A DNA stretch of 64,000 bases from Synaphobranchus kaupii (GCA_029718625.1 CM056381.1:51330157-51394156), one strand, 5' to 3'. Shown: positions 1-12,526, numbered from the stretch's first letter. The notes: generated by a model not told the origin, from the letters alone. Program-made: numbers and translations.

Positions 1-351
1 AAACTGAAGTTAGATGCACAGAACAGGGATTCAAAGACCAGGATACAAACGAACAACGTTAACGAACTGGTGCTGAATAGCAGCCAGCCGGAGGGTTAAA
101 TAGGGAGTGAGATTGGAAACAATTAAGAAAGCGTGCAAATGTAAGCTTGGGTAATTGAACAGAGCGAAGTGTGAGGAATGCATGCTGCAACAGAGAAAGG
201 CTGAGACAGGAGTGGGGAAAAGGAGTGAAACAAACGGAAGGAACACGCCCAGTCTGCAGCAAGGGGAAAACACGGACAAAGGGAATCAAACATGACACGG
301 AGGGAAAGGGCAAAACACGGAAAATGGACAGGATGGGAACGGAACGTTACA
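1..351 (-). mobile_element. LTR remnant of a Ty3/gypsy element
   Basis: Read on the minus strand this resembles the LTR at 11642: it starts TGTAACGTTCC, and shares the CTGCAG-containing stretch, a GCATGCATTCC block and a CCAGTTCGTTAA block in the same order. It is a related but different family. It ends at 351 directly against satellite sequence that starts mid-monomer, so the element was probably inserted into the satellite array, which then continues left of the window. No coding region is visible. Confidence 0.65.
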
Positions 352-3300
352 GTTTCTGGTATTCCAAAATTCAGGGCATTCTCCCGGTTCCAACGAGCCT
401 ATGCCCGAGCCGGTGCTCCGTTTCTGGGCCTGGCAATTGCCATAAATGTCTCCTGTGAGGGATTTTAATATAATTCTTGAAAAAACTGCGTTTTGCGCTT
501 TTTCTCGGGAACCACGGTTCTGATCGCATTGTTTCTGATATTGGAACGTTCAGGGGATTGTCCCGGTTCCAAGCAGCCTATGCCCGAGCCGGTGCTCTGC
601 TCTTCGGCCCAGCAATAGCCATAAATGTCTCCCGCGAGAGACTTTGAATTAATTTTATAAAAAAGGGCTTTATTGGCTTTTTCTCGGGAACCCCGGTTCC
701 GATCGTGTTGCTTCTGGTATTACAACGTTCAGGGGAGTCTCCCGGTTCCATCGAACCTATGGCAGAGCCAGTGCGCCACTCCTGGGCCCGGCAATAGCCA
801 TATATGTCTCCCACGAGAGACTTTGAATTAATTCAGTAAAAAATATATTTTTTGGCTTGTTCTCGGGAACCCCGCTTCAAATCGCATTGCTTCTGCTATT
901 CGAACGTTTAGGGGAGTCTCCCGGTTCCAACGAACCTATGGCCGCGCCGGTGCGTCACTCCTGGGCCCAGCAATAGCCATAAATGTCTGCCGCGAAAGAA
1001 TGAAATAATTATGTAAAAAAGTGCATTTTGGGCTTTTTCTCAGGCACCACAGTTCAGATTGCGTTGTTTCTGGGATTTCAACGTTCATGTGAGTCTCCCG
1101 GTTCCATCGAGCCTACGCCCGAGCCAGTGCTCCGTTCCTGCGCCGGGCAATTGCCATAAATGTCTCCCGCGAAAGACTGAAATAATTCTGTTAAAAACTG
1201 CCTTTTTGGCTTTTTTGGCTATTTCTCGGGAACCCCGGTTCCGATCGCGCTGTTTCTGATATTGTAACGTTCAGGGGAGTGGCCCGGTTCCAACGAGCAT
1301 TTGCCCAAGCCGGTGCTCCATTCCTTTGCCCGGCAATTGGCATAAATGTCTCCCACAAGAGACTTTGAAATAATTCTGTAAAAAAACTGCGTTTTGGCCT
1401 TTATCTCGGGAACCATGGTTCTGATCGCGTTGCTTCTGGTATTCGAACGGTCAGGGGAGATTCCTGGTTCCAAAAAGCCTACGCCTGAGCCGGTGCTCCG
1501 TTCCTGCGCCCGGCAATTGCCATATATGTCTCCCACGAGAGACTTTGAATTAATTCAGTAAAAAACTTTTTTGGCTTGTTCTCGGGAACCCCGGTTTCGA
1601 TCGCGTTGCTTCTGGTATTCGAATGTTCAATTGAGTCTCCCGAATCCAACGAACCTATGCTCCAGCCGGTGTGCCACTCCTGGGCCCGGCAATAGCCATA
1701 AATGTCTCCCGCAGTTCTTATCGCATTGTTTCTGGTATTCAAACTTTCAATGGAGTATCCCGGTTCGATCAAGCATATGCCTGAGCCGGTGCTCCATTCC
1801 TGCGCCCGGTAATTGCCAAAAATGTCTCCCATGAGAGACTTTGAAATAGTTCTGTTAAAAACTGCTTTTTTTGGCTATTTCTCGGGAACCCCGGTTCCGA
1901 TCGCGTTGCTTCTGGTATTGGAACGTTCAATGGAGTCTCCCGGTTCCAACGAGCTCATGCCCGAGCCGGAGCTACGTTCCTGCGCCCGGCAATTGCCATA
2001 AATGTCTCCCACGAGAGACTTTGAAATAATTCTGTTAAAAACGGCTTTTTTGGCTTTTTTGGCTATTTCTCTGGAACCCCCATTCCGATCGCGTTGTTTG
2101 TGGTATGTGAACGTTCAGGGGAGTCTCCCAGTTCCAACGAGCCTAAGGCCGAGCCGGTGCTCTGTTCCTGCGCCCGGTAATTACCATAAATGTCTCCTGT
2201 GAGGGACTTTGAAATAATTCTTGAAAAAACTGCATTTTGGGCTTTATCTCGGTAACCCCGGTTCCGATTGCGTTGCTTCTGGCATTCCAACGTTCAGGGG
2301 AGTTTCCTGGTTCCAAAGAGCCTACTCGCGAGCCAGAGCTCTGTTCCTGCACCCGGTAATTGCCATAAATGTCTCCCGCGAAAGACTGAAATAATTCTGT
2401 AAAAAAACTGCGTTTTGGGCTTTTTCTCGGGAACCACAGTTCTTATCGCATTGTTTCTGGTATTCAAACGTTCAGGGGATTCTGCCAGTTCCATCGAGCC
2501 TACGTCCAAGCCAGTGCTCAGTTCCTGTGCCCGACAATTGCCATAAAGGTCTCCCGCGAGGGACTTTAAAATAATTCTGTAAAAAACGGCTTTTTTGTCT
2601 TTTTCTCAGGAACCCCGGTTTCGATCGCGTTGCTTCTGGTATTCGAATGTTCAATTGAGTCTTCCGAATCCAACGAACCTATGCTCGAGCCGGTGTGCCA
2701 CTCCTGGGCCCGGCAATAGCCATAAATGTCTCCCGCGAGGGACTTTGAAATAATTCTGTAAAAAAGTGCGTTTTTGGCTTTTTCTCAGGAACCACAATTC
2801 CAATCGCGTTGTTTCTGGTATTTGAACGTTCAGGGGAGTCTCCCGGTTCCAACGACCCTCCCCCCGAGCCGGTGCTCCGTTCCTGCGCCCGGAAATTGCC
2901 ATAAATGTCTCCCGCAAAAGACTGAAATAATTCTGTAAAAAAACTGCGTTTTGGGCTTTTTCTGGGGAACCACGTTTCTGATCACGTTTTTTCTGGTATT
3001 CGAACCTTCAATGGTGTCTCACGGTTCCAACGAGCATATGCCCGGGCCGGTGCTCTGTTCCTGCACCCGGTAATTGCCATAAATGTCTCCCGCGAAAGAC
3101 TGAAATAATTCTGTAAAAAAACTGCGTTTTGGGCTTTTTCTCGGGAACCACAGTTCTTATCGCATTGTTTCTGGTATTCAAACGTTCAGGGGATTCTGCC
3201 AGTTCCATCGAGCCTACGTCCAAGCCAGTGCTCAGTTCCTGTGCCCGACAATTGCCATAAAGGTCTCCCGCGAGGGACTTTAAAATAATTCTGTAAAAAA

Positions 3301-4037
3301 CGGCTTTTTTGTCTTTTTCTCAGGAACCCCGGTTTCGATCGCGTTGCTTCTGGTATTCGAATGTTCAATTGAGTCTTCCGAATCCAACGAACCTATGCTC
3401 GAGCCGGTGTGCCACTCCTGGGCCCGGCAATAGCCATAAATGTCTCCCGCGAGGGACTTTGAAATAATTCTGTAAAAAAGTGCGTTTTTGGCTTTTTCTC
3501 AGGAACCACAATTCCAATCGCGTTGTTTCTGGTATTTGAACGTTCAGGGGAGTCTCCCGGTTCCAACGACCCTCCCCCCGAGCCGGTGCTCCGTTCCTGC
3601 GCCCGGAAATTGCCATAAATGTCTCCCGCAAAAGACTGAAATAATTCTGTAAAAAAACTGCGTTTTGGGCTTTTTCTGGGGAACCACGGTTCTGATCACG
3701 TTTTTTCTGGTATTCGAACCTTCAATGGAGTCTCACGGTTCCAACGAGCATATGCCCGGGCCGGTGCTCTGTTCCTGCACCCGGCAATTGTCATAAATGT
3801 CTCCCATGAGAGACTTTGAAATAATTATGTGAAAAACTGCATTTTGGGCTTTTTCTCGGGAACTATGGTTCTGATTGCATTGTCTCTGGTATTCCAACGT
3901 TCAGGGGAGTCTCCCGGTTCCAACAAACCTATGATCGAGCCGGTGCGCCTCTCCTGGGCCTGATAATAGCCATAAATGTCTCCCGCGAGAGACTGAAATA
4001 ATTCTGTAAAAAAACTGCGTTTTTGGCTTTTTCTCGG
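352..4037. repeat. Satellite array, about 21 monomers of ~178 bp
   Basis: A block ending AAATGTCTCCC recurs near 445, 623, 800, 980, 1155, 1340, 1520, 1698, 1818, 1996, 2184, 2364, 2543, 2720, 2900, 3077, 3257, 3434, 3614, 3793 and 3970, a spacing of 175-188 bp. One monomer, before 1818, is cut to about 120 bp. Monomers fall into two types: one with CCTGCGCCCGGCAATTGCC, the other with CCTGGGCCCGGCAATAGCC. Each contains GTCTCCCGCGAGAGAC, which can form a short hairpin. Open frames here are by-products of the repeat and not genes. Confidence 0.9.
2338..3765. repeat. 714-bp higher-order repeat, two tandem copies
   Basis: Four consecutive satellite monomers (2338-3051) are repeated almost exactly at 3052-3765. 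Every feature shifts by 714 bp, and only a couple of substitutions are visible (for example near 2975 versus 3689). Neighbouring monomers differ from each other far more than the two copies do, so this is a recent four-monomer duplication. Confidence 0.85.
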
Positions 4038-4137
4038 CAGATAATGGGAAATTTATAGTATTATGTATTATTCCGATAATTAAATTATAGCCGATAATAC
4101 GAAGCCAATATTGCTTTCATTGACTTAACAAGCGCAG

Positions 4138-6515
4138 CACGCTGTTGTTGCATGGAAGCATATCCGCGCCAAAATTCAATGCTTTTGCGGCACAAGAGTG
4201 ACATAATTCAAATGGAATGGCATTGTATCCGTTTGCATTATCATTTCCGTGTGGTCACGCAAAAATCCGAACTGAAAATGCAATTGCAAACTGTTAAAGC
4301 TGCCCATCAAGGCGGGGCCTCAAAGAAAGGGGCGTTACAGGGGACTGTTCAAACCACTGAACATAATGGTTGTCTGTGATTTCGGTCGTCAGCAGTTACC
4401 AGGCTAGATAGCGACATTTCCTTGTTCTCTGTGTTTGGGGATTATAGGCTAAATGCTATAAACTATAAACGAGGTAGCCTAAATGTTACGATGATCCTAA
4501 CCAGCCCGTTGTTCCTACTAACTTCACCTTAATAGCAGGGAGGACTTGCGTAGCCTAAGGGGCAATAGATTTCCGTTCACCGGGTTGCCTTAGACAGGGC
4601 TGTGTGATAAACCAACATTGGGCTATTGCTTAGCCTATATTCCATGTCACTAAAATAAAATAAGCAGGCTATCAATAAAATAAGTGCTTATGTCTCTAAT
4701 CGTGTCTGAGTGGTAGACCTATTTAAATGAAAATGATTCTGTAGCCGATGCTCTTAAAAGACTGAGCATAATGGCACTGTGCCAATACTGACGGATTATT
4801 TTATTTTTTACAGCTGTGTGGATAGGCTAGGCTACTGTCGGAACTCACTGTATTCGCACACCCTCTAAAAAGACAAATTTTTACGTTCTCTCAATAATCA
4901 AGAGCCTATTTAAATTGAACAAATTAAAATGTTTTGTGTAAACTAGGCTACAACAGGAAAATCAGTGTCATAGAGGCTAACCGCCTCATTTTACAGCATT
5001 GAGATCTGGAAAGCTCCAGAGACTGCGAATAGCCTACCTAGTAGCTTACCAAAGACGGTGAATTGTGTTGTAGGATAGCCTATATGGTGTAACGTTATAA
5101 TGAAATTAAAATATAATTAAAAACAAATATTTAATCATCTGTAGGCTATGTTGCTTCATGACTAGGCTAAATATAGATTATTACAATAGCTGAGGCTACA
5201 GGTAAAATCCCCAAGGTTGATGGGCTTTGTGAGTAGGGAGATCAAAATCGGTTGTGTCATATATCTAAAATCTTTGGTTGTGCCCACCGGGGTCGTTTCC
5301 CCAGTGTTTTCACCACATAACTAGCTATATACGAACGCGGTTTTCACCAAATAAAAAAAGAAGCTGTCATTCAGTTTTTACAAGTCTTTTATTGCCATCT
5401 GCTGGGTAAAGACATGAATGACAGTCCATACTACACAACATAGCCTATGCGGAATAGGCCTAATTACACAATTTTATATTTTTATTTAATTAGCCTAGAT
5501 TCTATACGTTACACCATACAAAATCCACCGTTTTTGGTAGCTAGGCTGTAGGCTCACGCTGTGTCATGTACAGATCGCTGTCTCAGGCTTTCTGTGGACT
5601 ACGTTACCTTTGCTCTGCACGTAGCCTAAGGGTAAGGCTATCTAAAAGAAAACAATAATTAATAGAAATCGTGATGGAAATGCCCACGGTGAAAAGGGTA
5701 GCACATTTTTCAGACATAGCCTGCCATGCTGGCTGGTTTTGGCCACGGAAACCCGTAAAATTAGGATATCGGCTAGTTTCCACACCAGATTAACGAAAGC
5801 AGGCTAAATTGTGAAATTAATTTAGTTAACATTGGGCTGGCTATGGCTAGTCGTAACCTTTAGGCTACCTCGTTTCCTTTTTAATTCCTATCATTTCGCC
5901 TATAATCCCCAAACAGAGGACTAGGAAATGTCGCTGGAAACTGCTGACGACCGAAATCACAGACAACCATTATGTTCAGTGGTTTGAACAGTCCCCTGTA
6001 ACACCCCTTTCTTCGAGGCCCCGCCTTGATGGGCAGCTTTAACAGTTTGCAATTGCATTTTCAGTTCGGATTTTTGCGTGACCACACGGAAATGATAATG
6101 CAAACGGATACAATGCCATTGCATTTGAATTATGTCACTCTTGTGCCGCAAAAGCATGAAAATGATATGTTAAATGGCAAATTGAATTATCATTTCCTTT
6201 TTGTCATGGATCATGCGATTGCAACAAGAAACTGCTAATGCAAATGTGGTTTTTCATTTTTATTAAAATTATGGCAGGGTTGTGTCGTAGAGGGCGAGAA
6301 AAATTTAATGTGAAATGGATTTGCATTAACATTTTCAAATTGTCTGATAAAGTGCGTACATTAACTTGCAAATGAAAACCCAAAGTACACCTTTTGCATT
6401 TTCATTTGAATTATGTCATGGTTTTTGCGCACATCGAATGTAAACGAAATGCAATCGCCGATTTGCATTTTCATTTGAATTTTGGCGCGGATATGCTTCC
6501 ATATTGTCGCGCTCA
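4138..6515. mobile_element. Foldback-type DNA transposon with long inverted arms
   Basis: Sequence at about 4150-4480 returns reverse-complemented at about 5865-6502. The outermost shared piece is ATGGAAGCATATCCGCGCC at 4153 and its complement near 6485. The right arm is ~330 bp longer: it contains repeated TTGCATTTTCATTTGAAT-like motifs that the left arm has lost, apparently between short TTCA repeats. The core (about 4480-5860) has no reading frame and is very rich in GGCTA/TAGCC. No transposase is visible, so it is non-autonomous. I could not define a target duplication or superfamily. Confidence 0.7.
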
Positions 6516-6894
6516 TGACGTCAAACTGCTGCACCTGGGTCGAGCCACGCAGTGTAGACTAGAGAGCCAAACATTTAATCGCCGGTGTGGACGTTTTTCA
6601 CAGTTTCAGAGGAAGACAACACGATTGCAATTTGCAATACATATTCGGCAAGGGTTCCGAGAGGAGGGAAAAGGGCTAGGGCTGCCCAAAATAGTCGACT
6701 AAACCATTAGTTGATCAAAAGAACTTGGTCGACCAAAATTTGAATTGGTCGAATCGTCGCAGTGTGAAAAAAATGCGAGTGGAACTATTCATTCCGGACC
6801 TGCGCCTTGTGACGAACTATTAATTGTCTATTAATTAAGGATAGACCAGTTGTACAGATTGTCTGAGAGAAAATCAAATGTATGCGAGCATTTT

Positions 6895-7565
6895 GAGCGA
6901 CTTGGGAGTAATAGTCGATCAAAGCCTATCAGGGTCTGGTCAATGTGCTGTAGCGGTAAAAAAAAGCTAACAGGATGCTGGGATACATAGCCAGGAGTAT
7001 TGAGTATAAATCTAAGGAGATCATACTCACACTATACAATGCCCTTGTCAGACCATACTTAGAGTACTGTCTGCAGTTCTGGGGACCTTACTACAAGAAA
7101 GATATAGAGGCGCTGGAAAAGGTCCAAAGAAGGGCAACCAGATTGATCCTGGGTATAAAAGATAAGTTTTATGAGGAAAGGCTTGAAATGCTAGGACTTT
7201 TCAAGCTTAGTAAAAGGAGACTTAGGGGGGATTTGATTGAGGCGCTTAAATTTATTAAAGGGATCAACAAAGTGAACTACAGGAAATTATTCAAGTTGAG
7301 CTCGGTTAGCAGAACGAGGGGGCATAAATGGAAACTAGCAAAGAATACATTTCTCACAGACACTAGGAAATATTTTTTCACACAGAGAGTGGTCAATACG
7401 TGGAATAGCTTGCCTGAACATGTGGTGGAGGCAGAGACACTGGAGGTGTTCAAGGCCCGGCTTGATTCAGTGTTGGACACTATTAGTACACTTTAGAGGT
7501 AAGAATAGACGAGCATTGTTGGGCTGAATGGCCTGTTCTCGTCTTTCCTTGTTATGTTATGTTAT
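6895..7565 (+). pseudogene. 5'-truncated non-LTR retrotransposon (CR1/L2-like) RT C-terminus
   Basis: The frame from 6897 encodes the end of a reverse-transcriptase ORF (LGVIVDQSLSGSGQ), then a 1-nt slip in an A-run near 6960 moves it into the frame 6975-7496. That frame carries the conserved tail of LINE ORF2 proteins (YNALVRPYLEYC, ALEKVQRRATRLI, FFTQRVVNTWNSLP). After the stop comes a short 3' UTR ending in a TTATG microsatellite, the usual 3' end of CR1/L2-group elements. The RT catalytic core and endonuclease are absent. It is nested inside the hAT element. Confidence 0.8.
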
Positions 7566-8198
7566 GTGTGTAGGGGTGTTCAGAGAGGCCACTATTTGTA
7601 TTTCTTGAGGCCTAATTATGCGTGTTTGTATTCAGATAAAAATGAAGTTAGCACAGTTTGCAGCTCTGCAACAAAAAAAAGAAGGAAACTTGGCAGACAA
7701 TACTGTTTTTTGGCACTGACATTCCTATTGTTGGAATATTAAATCATTTAACTCACTTTTCTATAATAGCCTAACATAATATTTGAAGTATGACAACAGT
7801 CTTACATGTTATGCAAAAGTAGAAGGCTAACAGCAGAGCTAACTATTGTATACCACCCTGGCAAATGACAGCTGCTTTATGCAAATAAAATGGGGTAAGC
7901 TCCACAAAATTAATTATCTTGTACCAAAGTGAAATAAGGTTATCCCTTTAAATAAAAGCTGAGTGTGCTCTTTAGCTAAATCAAGAAGAAAAAAAAGTAT
8001 CTGTCCCAAACATGGAGCTTACAGTTGCCTACATCACCCATTCAGTGATTACGCTGAACTACCACTACACCGAATCTCAGGACTGTTTTCAAGAAATAAA
8101 GCACCAAGCACTTTACAAACAAAGGTAATGTCAAAAAAAAGAAAAGATTTGTAGGCTATGGTTTCTCTTAAAACTGTTGGAGATTTCTAACAATATGG

Positions 8199-9664
8199 TT
8201 AAAAGAAAAAAGAAGGCCTAGCTATTCCCACTGCAAAACACAAAGTAAAAAAAAAATGATGCTTCCTGAGTTGTACTAGGAGCCCTGATGCCTCTGTGCA
8301 TAAAGCCATTGCTGCCACACTATCTTCAGAAATCGCTGACAAAATGTTCAAGATGGCATCCTCATTGTCTACCAGACATTTTGTTACATCATAATGACTG
8401 GTCCACCGTATCTCGAGTAACCTTTTAAGAGAGAGGTGCATTATAGTTCTGGGCTACATAATGATGGCGAACGAAGGAATGTAGTGAGCCGGAGAGTTCA
8501 AAGAATGTTTTGGCTCATGGCTCTTCCTGAATGGCATGCACCACTGCTAGGTGCAGCTGATCGTTGTAGCAATGTACATAAGGAATGAGCCTGCCAAGCT
8601 TCTGTTGCAACAATGCTTGAACCCCACCCCTGATCCCACTCATGACTGATGCGCCATCATAAAATTGGCTGATTATATTATCAGCACTGTAACCTTCACT
8701 GGACAGGTGTTTGAGCATTTCTGTTGTTATATATTCTGCATCCAACCCACTCAAGTCCAGTAAACCAATCAAATGCTCCTCAGGAACCGAATTACAGACA
8801 AACCGAATCACAAGTGAAAGATTCTCAACATTGCACCTGTCTCTGGTTCCATTACATGTGATGCAGAACCCTACTGTATCTGTGTTAATTATCTCATTTT
8901 GAATGCCTTTTGATGTGTACTTTGCATTCTGAGGGATGTTTTTTGCTATTTCTGCAAGTTTTTTAATCCTTAGCCAGAGTGTACTCAAACAATTTCAGGA
9001 ACAGCCCAGCAGAGATATCACTGTCATCGTTTATTTTGGACTGACTTTCAGTGCTTCCACGAAAAGCAAGTTCGTTCACAGCCAGAAACTGCACCACTTC
9101 CCCTATGCTTCTGATGTAGTATCGGTTTTTCTCAACCTGTGCTTTTCCCAAGAGACATGATATAGTGTCACCAGTTTCCACTCTTGTGTTCAGTTCTGTC
9201 CATGATCGTGCAGCATTCAAATGGCTATGGCTAGATGCATGCCTGTATAATCCCCTGTCCTTTTCTAATGCCGTTTTCCAGTTAATAAACCCCGTCTTGG
9301 TAAAAACTAGATCTCTGTCATTTGTGCTTGAAAACTTGCGACAGGGGAAGCAGAAACATGCATCTAGTTTCACTGAATATTCTAGCCATGATCGTGACTG
9401 ATACCAGCTTGGGTTGAAAGAACAAGCCTTTTTTCCAAACTCCCGTTTGGGAAATACTTTTAGAACTAGCTGAGATGGTGTGTTATCATTTAAATCGTGG
9501 CCGAGATCCACGGAAGCACCCCCGACTGCCTTTTCTTCCGAACTGGGACCGGGCACAGGATCCGATACTGAGCATGAAGATTCTGAACTACCGGTATGTA
9601 CAACTAGAGCTGCATTTGTGTTAACATTACTGTGCTTTGGTTTAGTAATCAAAAATCGATGCAT
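8199..9664 (-). pseudogene. hAT transposase, ZMYM1/TTF-type, broken
   Basis: Three minus-strand frames make up one degraded transposase. 9664-8963 starts MHRFLITKPK and has a TTF-type zinc-finger segment (NPSWYQSRSWLEYSVKLDAC, FCFPCRKF) followed by the start of a DUF4371-like region. 8988-8515 carries the rest of DUF4371, including QFYDGASVMSG and YNDQLHLAVVHA. 8441-8199 carries a segment with RWTSHYDVTK. Frameshifts lie near 8970 and 8480, and the hATC dimerisation region is missing. Family assignment rests on these recognised motifs; no function is expected. Confidence 0.8.
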
Positions 9665-10400
9665 AATGATTTAGGCTAATACCATACAAGCAAGTAGGGT
9701 AACTGTCACCAAAAGGAAAGAAGAACCGTGGAGCACAGAGAATAAGAAAAGAAAGAAAAACACATTAGCGACCTAACCGTTAGTTAGCTTTAGCTATAAC
9801 GGTGACAATTAGCTAGCTAACAGTCAACGTTACCTAGCTAGGTTAGCTAGTCTAATGTAAACTAGTACTGTAGCTAGCTCGCTAACGTTGCGTAAAACCA
9901 CCACCACTAAGCCCCTCAGACAGTAATAACACTAAACCACTAAAATGAAACAAGACAAGACTCAAAATACACAGGCTTAATTATAAACTTTTAAACAGAA
10001 TAACTTTTAGACCTATATTATTTTTATTTATTTTTGCTGTGGGCAAACACCGACAAATGTAGAGAGTGACAGCAGATCGGTCCATCTCTCAGTTTTAAAC
10101 TGCCAAACCAACCAATCAGAAATACATTGCCAAGTTGTTGTTTTTTGATATTTTGAATAGAACATTATGATTGGCTAAGTCTCCTGAACTGAGAAAGAAT
10201 ACAAAATATCGGTAAAAAAAAATTTATAATAACTTGGATTTTTTCTAGGGATCGATCAAAGCAATTGATTATTTTAAGTCAATGGTCAAAGTTTTGGGGG
10301 GGCACAGTAAAAATTTGGGGGGGCATGGCCCCCTCTGCCCCACCCCCCCCCCCCCCCCCCACAGGTCAACTAAGCAAATCTTTTGTCGGGGGCAGCCCTA

Positions 10401-11641
10401 AAAAAAGTAAGACACAACAAATATAAAATTAAATAAGTAAGCTTCGTCATCACAACGAAGATGGATTGAATGAATACGAAGCACTAGCAGCCAGCGTTGG
10501 CACAAAAAAGCAAGTGCGGTAGTGCCTATTGAACAGGCATTTGAAAACTGCAGTTTACTAGAGACAGCCCTTCACTTTTGTATTGAGTGATGCACTTTAC
10601 TACTAATAACCTGTATTTAATACATTGACATGTCTAATTTGACAGATTGTCAAAGCATTTAATTTGAATTTTCTTAGGCAAAATGCTCTATAAAAACCAA
10701 AGTATGTTTGTGAAGTTTTTTGATACTTTACTACTTTACTTTTGGTACTTTACTAGAAAAAATAAATGAGCATTTGAAGAGTCAGAACTGTACTTTGTTT
10801 TTGTTGTGTTAACAATAGTGATGTCGGTTAGATTTGGTTAGGTCAGAGCTATGGAATATTAAATCATCCATCTTTGCTCACTACATCGTCGCCTTTCTTA
10901 CCCTCAGGTGTGCATAAACTACAAGTTATTAACTTAATTAAATTTTCGGTTATCTTATCAGTATCAGCCATGAGAAGCAGGTAATTATCGGTTATCGGTA
11001 TTGGCTGAAAAAAATCCATATCGTGCATCCCTAATAAATTTCATATCCAGATGAGGAGGGGGTGATGCCAGGGCTGGAGTGGGACCTATTTTTATACAGT
11101 CTATGAGTGGGACTCATTTTCAGCCTGGGAGTTTCATGTCTCAGAGGGGGGGGGGGGGGGGGGGGTGCGGTTCCACAATGAAAAATAGACAATTTTTGTC
11201 TTTTGTTTTTATTATCCATTTTTTTAAATATAGAACAATTATAAGATATATACAAGAGATAACTAGTAAAATACGTATGTATAGTGGTAATATTGGAACT
11301 AATTGTCTGGACTTTTTAGATTTTGCATACACTGTGGTACAGCTCTACCTGTGCTGTCCACAACAGGGATCCTTCTGGGCTCATGGCTTGGTCCTGCCAC
11401 TGCCTCATCAATGACTTGGCCTAACAGCAGACTCTGCTCTGTCACTTAAAACATAATAATAATAATAATAATAAAGAATAATACCTTTCATGGCCTAATA
11501 CTAATGTACAACTTCAATAAGTTGGCTAATGCTGTGCAAATAAAGCATATTGTCCTAACCTTCGGTATTTAATGTATGGGAAAGTAATAAAGCCATATTT
11601 ATCAGGTGTCCTCAATATAAAATTGTTATTGAATCACATAG
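10401..11641. other. Intergenic; possible hAT terminus and a G-run
   Basis: No gene is seen. Around 10920-11034 repeated TATCGGT motifs end in CGTGCATCCCTAA, the pattern of a hAT MITE terminus, but no matching second end was found. A G-run lies near 11144-11165. An (AAT)n stretch at 11455-11475 precedes a 22-bp sequence, ATAATACCTTTCATGGCC plus AAT-rich sequence, which recurs near 18038. Confidence 0.5.
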
Positions 11642-12515
11642 TGTTATGCTCTCACTCCCGTCCTTTTGTGTCCCGTGTTTTACCTGTTCCCTCTCGTATC
11701 GTGTTTGTATTCCTGTTTGTTTCCCTCGTGCTGCAGGCTGAGCGTGGTTTTCCCATTCGTGTCACTCTGTTCCACCACTCTATTTCCGCCTATCCCTTCC
11801 CTCCTTTCCGCATGCATTCCGCACACTCTCTACTCTGTTAATCACTCACGCATACATTCGCACGCGGCACCTAATTGACACTTGTTAACGTTTGTATTTA
11901 GTCACCCGGTGTTCTTTGTCCTGTGCCAGTTCGTTAAGTCTCTTTGGGGTAATTCTCTGGTCTTGTCTCGTGGATACATTGTATCTCCTGTCTTGCCTAA
12001 ACTTAAAAGCCTCGTCTTGTATTCAGCGTTAACTCGCTAGTCCTGCCCTGTCCGGTTTTGATCAGCTCTCGCCAGGAACGGCGTAATCACGCTGTTCATC
12101 CTGTCCTGCCTCGCTGTACTAACTCTGTTATGCTCTAAGTCTAACAGCCTGCAGCTGTGTGTGTGAATCCTGCCGCTGTGGTTGCATCCAGCCGGTGCTC
12201 CAGCTCTGCTAACCTGCAGCTTAGTGTGCATCCTGCGTGTGCTGCTGCCTTTGCCAACCAGCTGCTGGGTTTGCATCCAGCCGGTGCTCCAGCCCTGCTC
12301 CCTGCAGCTGTTCATGCCACTCCACTCTGCCCTGTCTCCCGCTCCTCGCTCCTCCTCTGCTCAACCAGCCTGGATTCCTGCCACCATCCAGTCCCTGGCC
12401 TCTCCCGTTCCCGCTGATCCCCTGCCTCATCCATTCCTGGTTGTCTGTCTTGTCTTATTTATGTCTCCCTATGCTTCCGGAGGAATTCTGGGTGAAGCAA
12501 TAAATTATTGAAACA
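11642..12515 (+). repeat. 5' LTR
   Basis: It begins TGTTATGCTCTCACTCCCGT, as does the 3' LTR at 16789. An AATAAA at 12499-12504 marks the end of R. After TTATTGAA (12505-12512) it lacks about 61 bp of U5 that the 3' LTR retains, and only a terminal ACA remains before the primer site. It keeps a 184-bp segment (11756-11939) missing from the 3' LTR. Confidence 0.85.
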
Positions 12516-12526
12516 GAACGAACTGG
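12516..12526 (+). promoter_or_regulatory. Primer binding site, probably self-primed
   Basis: GAACGAACTGG directly follows the LTR end. Ten of its bases (12517-12526) are the exact complement of CCAGTTCGTT at 11936-11945 in the 5' LTR. Tf1/sushi elements are known to prime from the 5' end of their own mRNA rather than from a tRNA. That the transcript starts near 11935 is inference. Confidence 0.6.

Larger units (their letters stand above)
6677..10400 (-). mobile_element. hAT transposon, ZMYM1-like, decayed
   Basis: The left end TAGGGCTGCCC (6677) and right end GGGCAGCCCTA (10390-10400) form terminal inverted repeats, each followed by an AGTCGACTA- or TTAGTTGAC-like segment. Between them lies a minus-strand hAT-type transposase. 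A LINE fragment is nested near the left end. The 8-bp flanks (AAAAGGGC and AAAAAAGT) do not match well, so the target duplication has decayed or the ends are off by a few bases. A C-tract sits near 10345, and GCTAGC/TAACGTTA-rich sequence at 9770-9900 lies just 5' of the transposase start. Confidence 0.7.

Noticed and set aside
578..3631. Series of open frames of 60-117 codons with similar proteins in the satellite
   Set aside because: They repeat with the satellite period on the minus strand and have no domain; open frames are a by-product of the monomer sequence.
8515..9664. Host ZMYM1 gene
   Set aside because: Frameshifted, intron-less, lacks the C-terminal region and is enclosed by hAT terminal repeats.
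11079..11414. 111-codon frame across the G-run
   Set aside because: Poly-Gly from the G-run and no recognisable domain.
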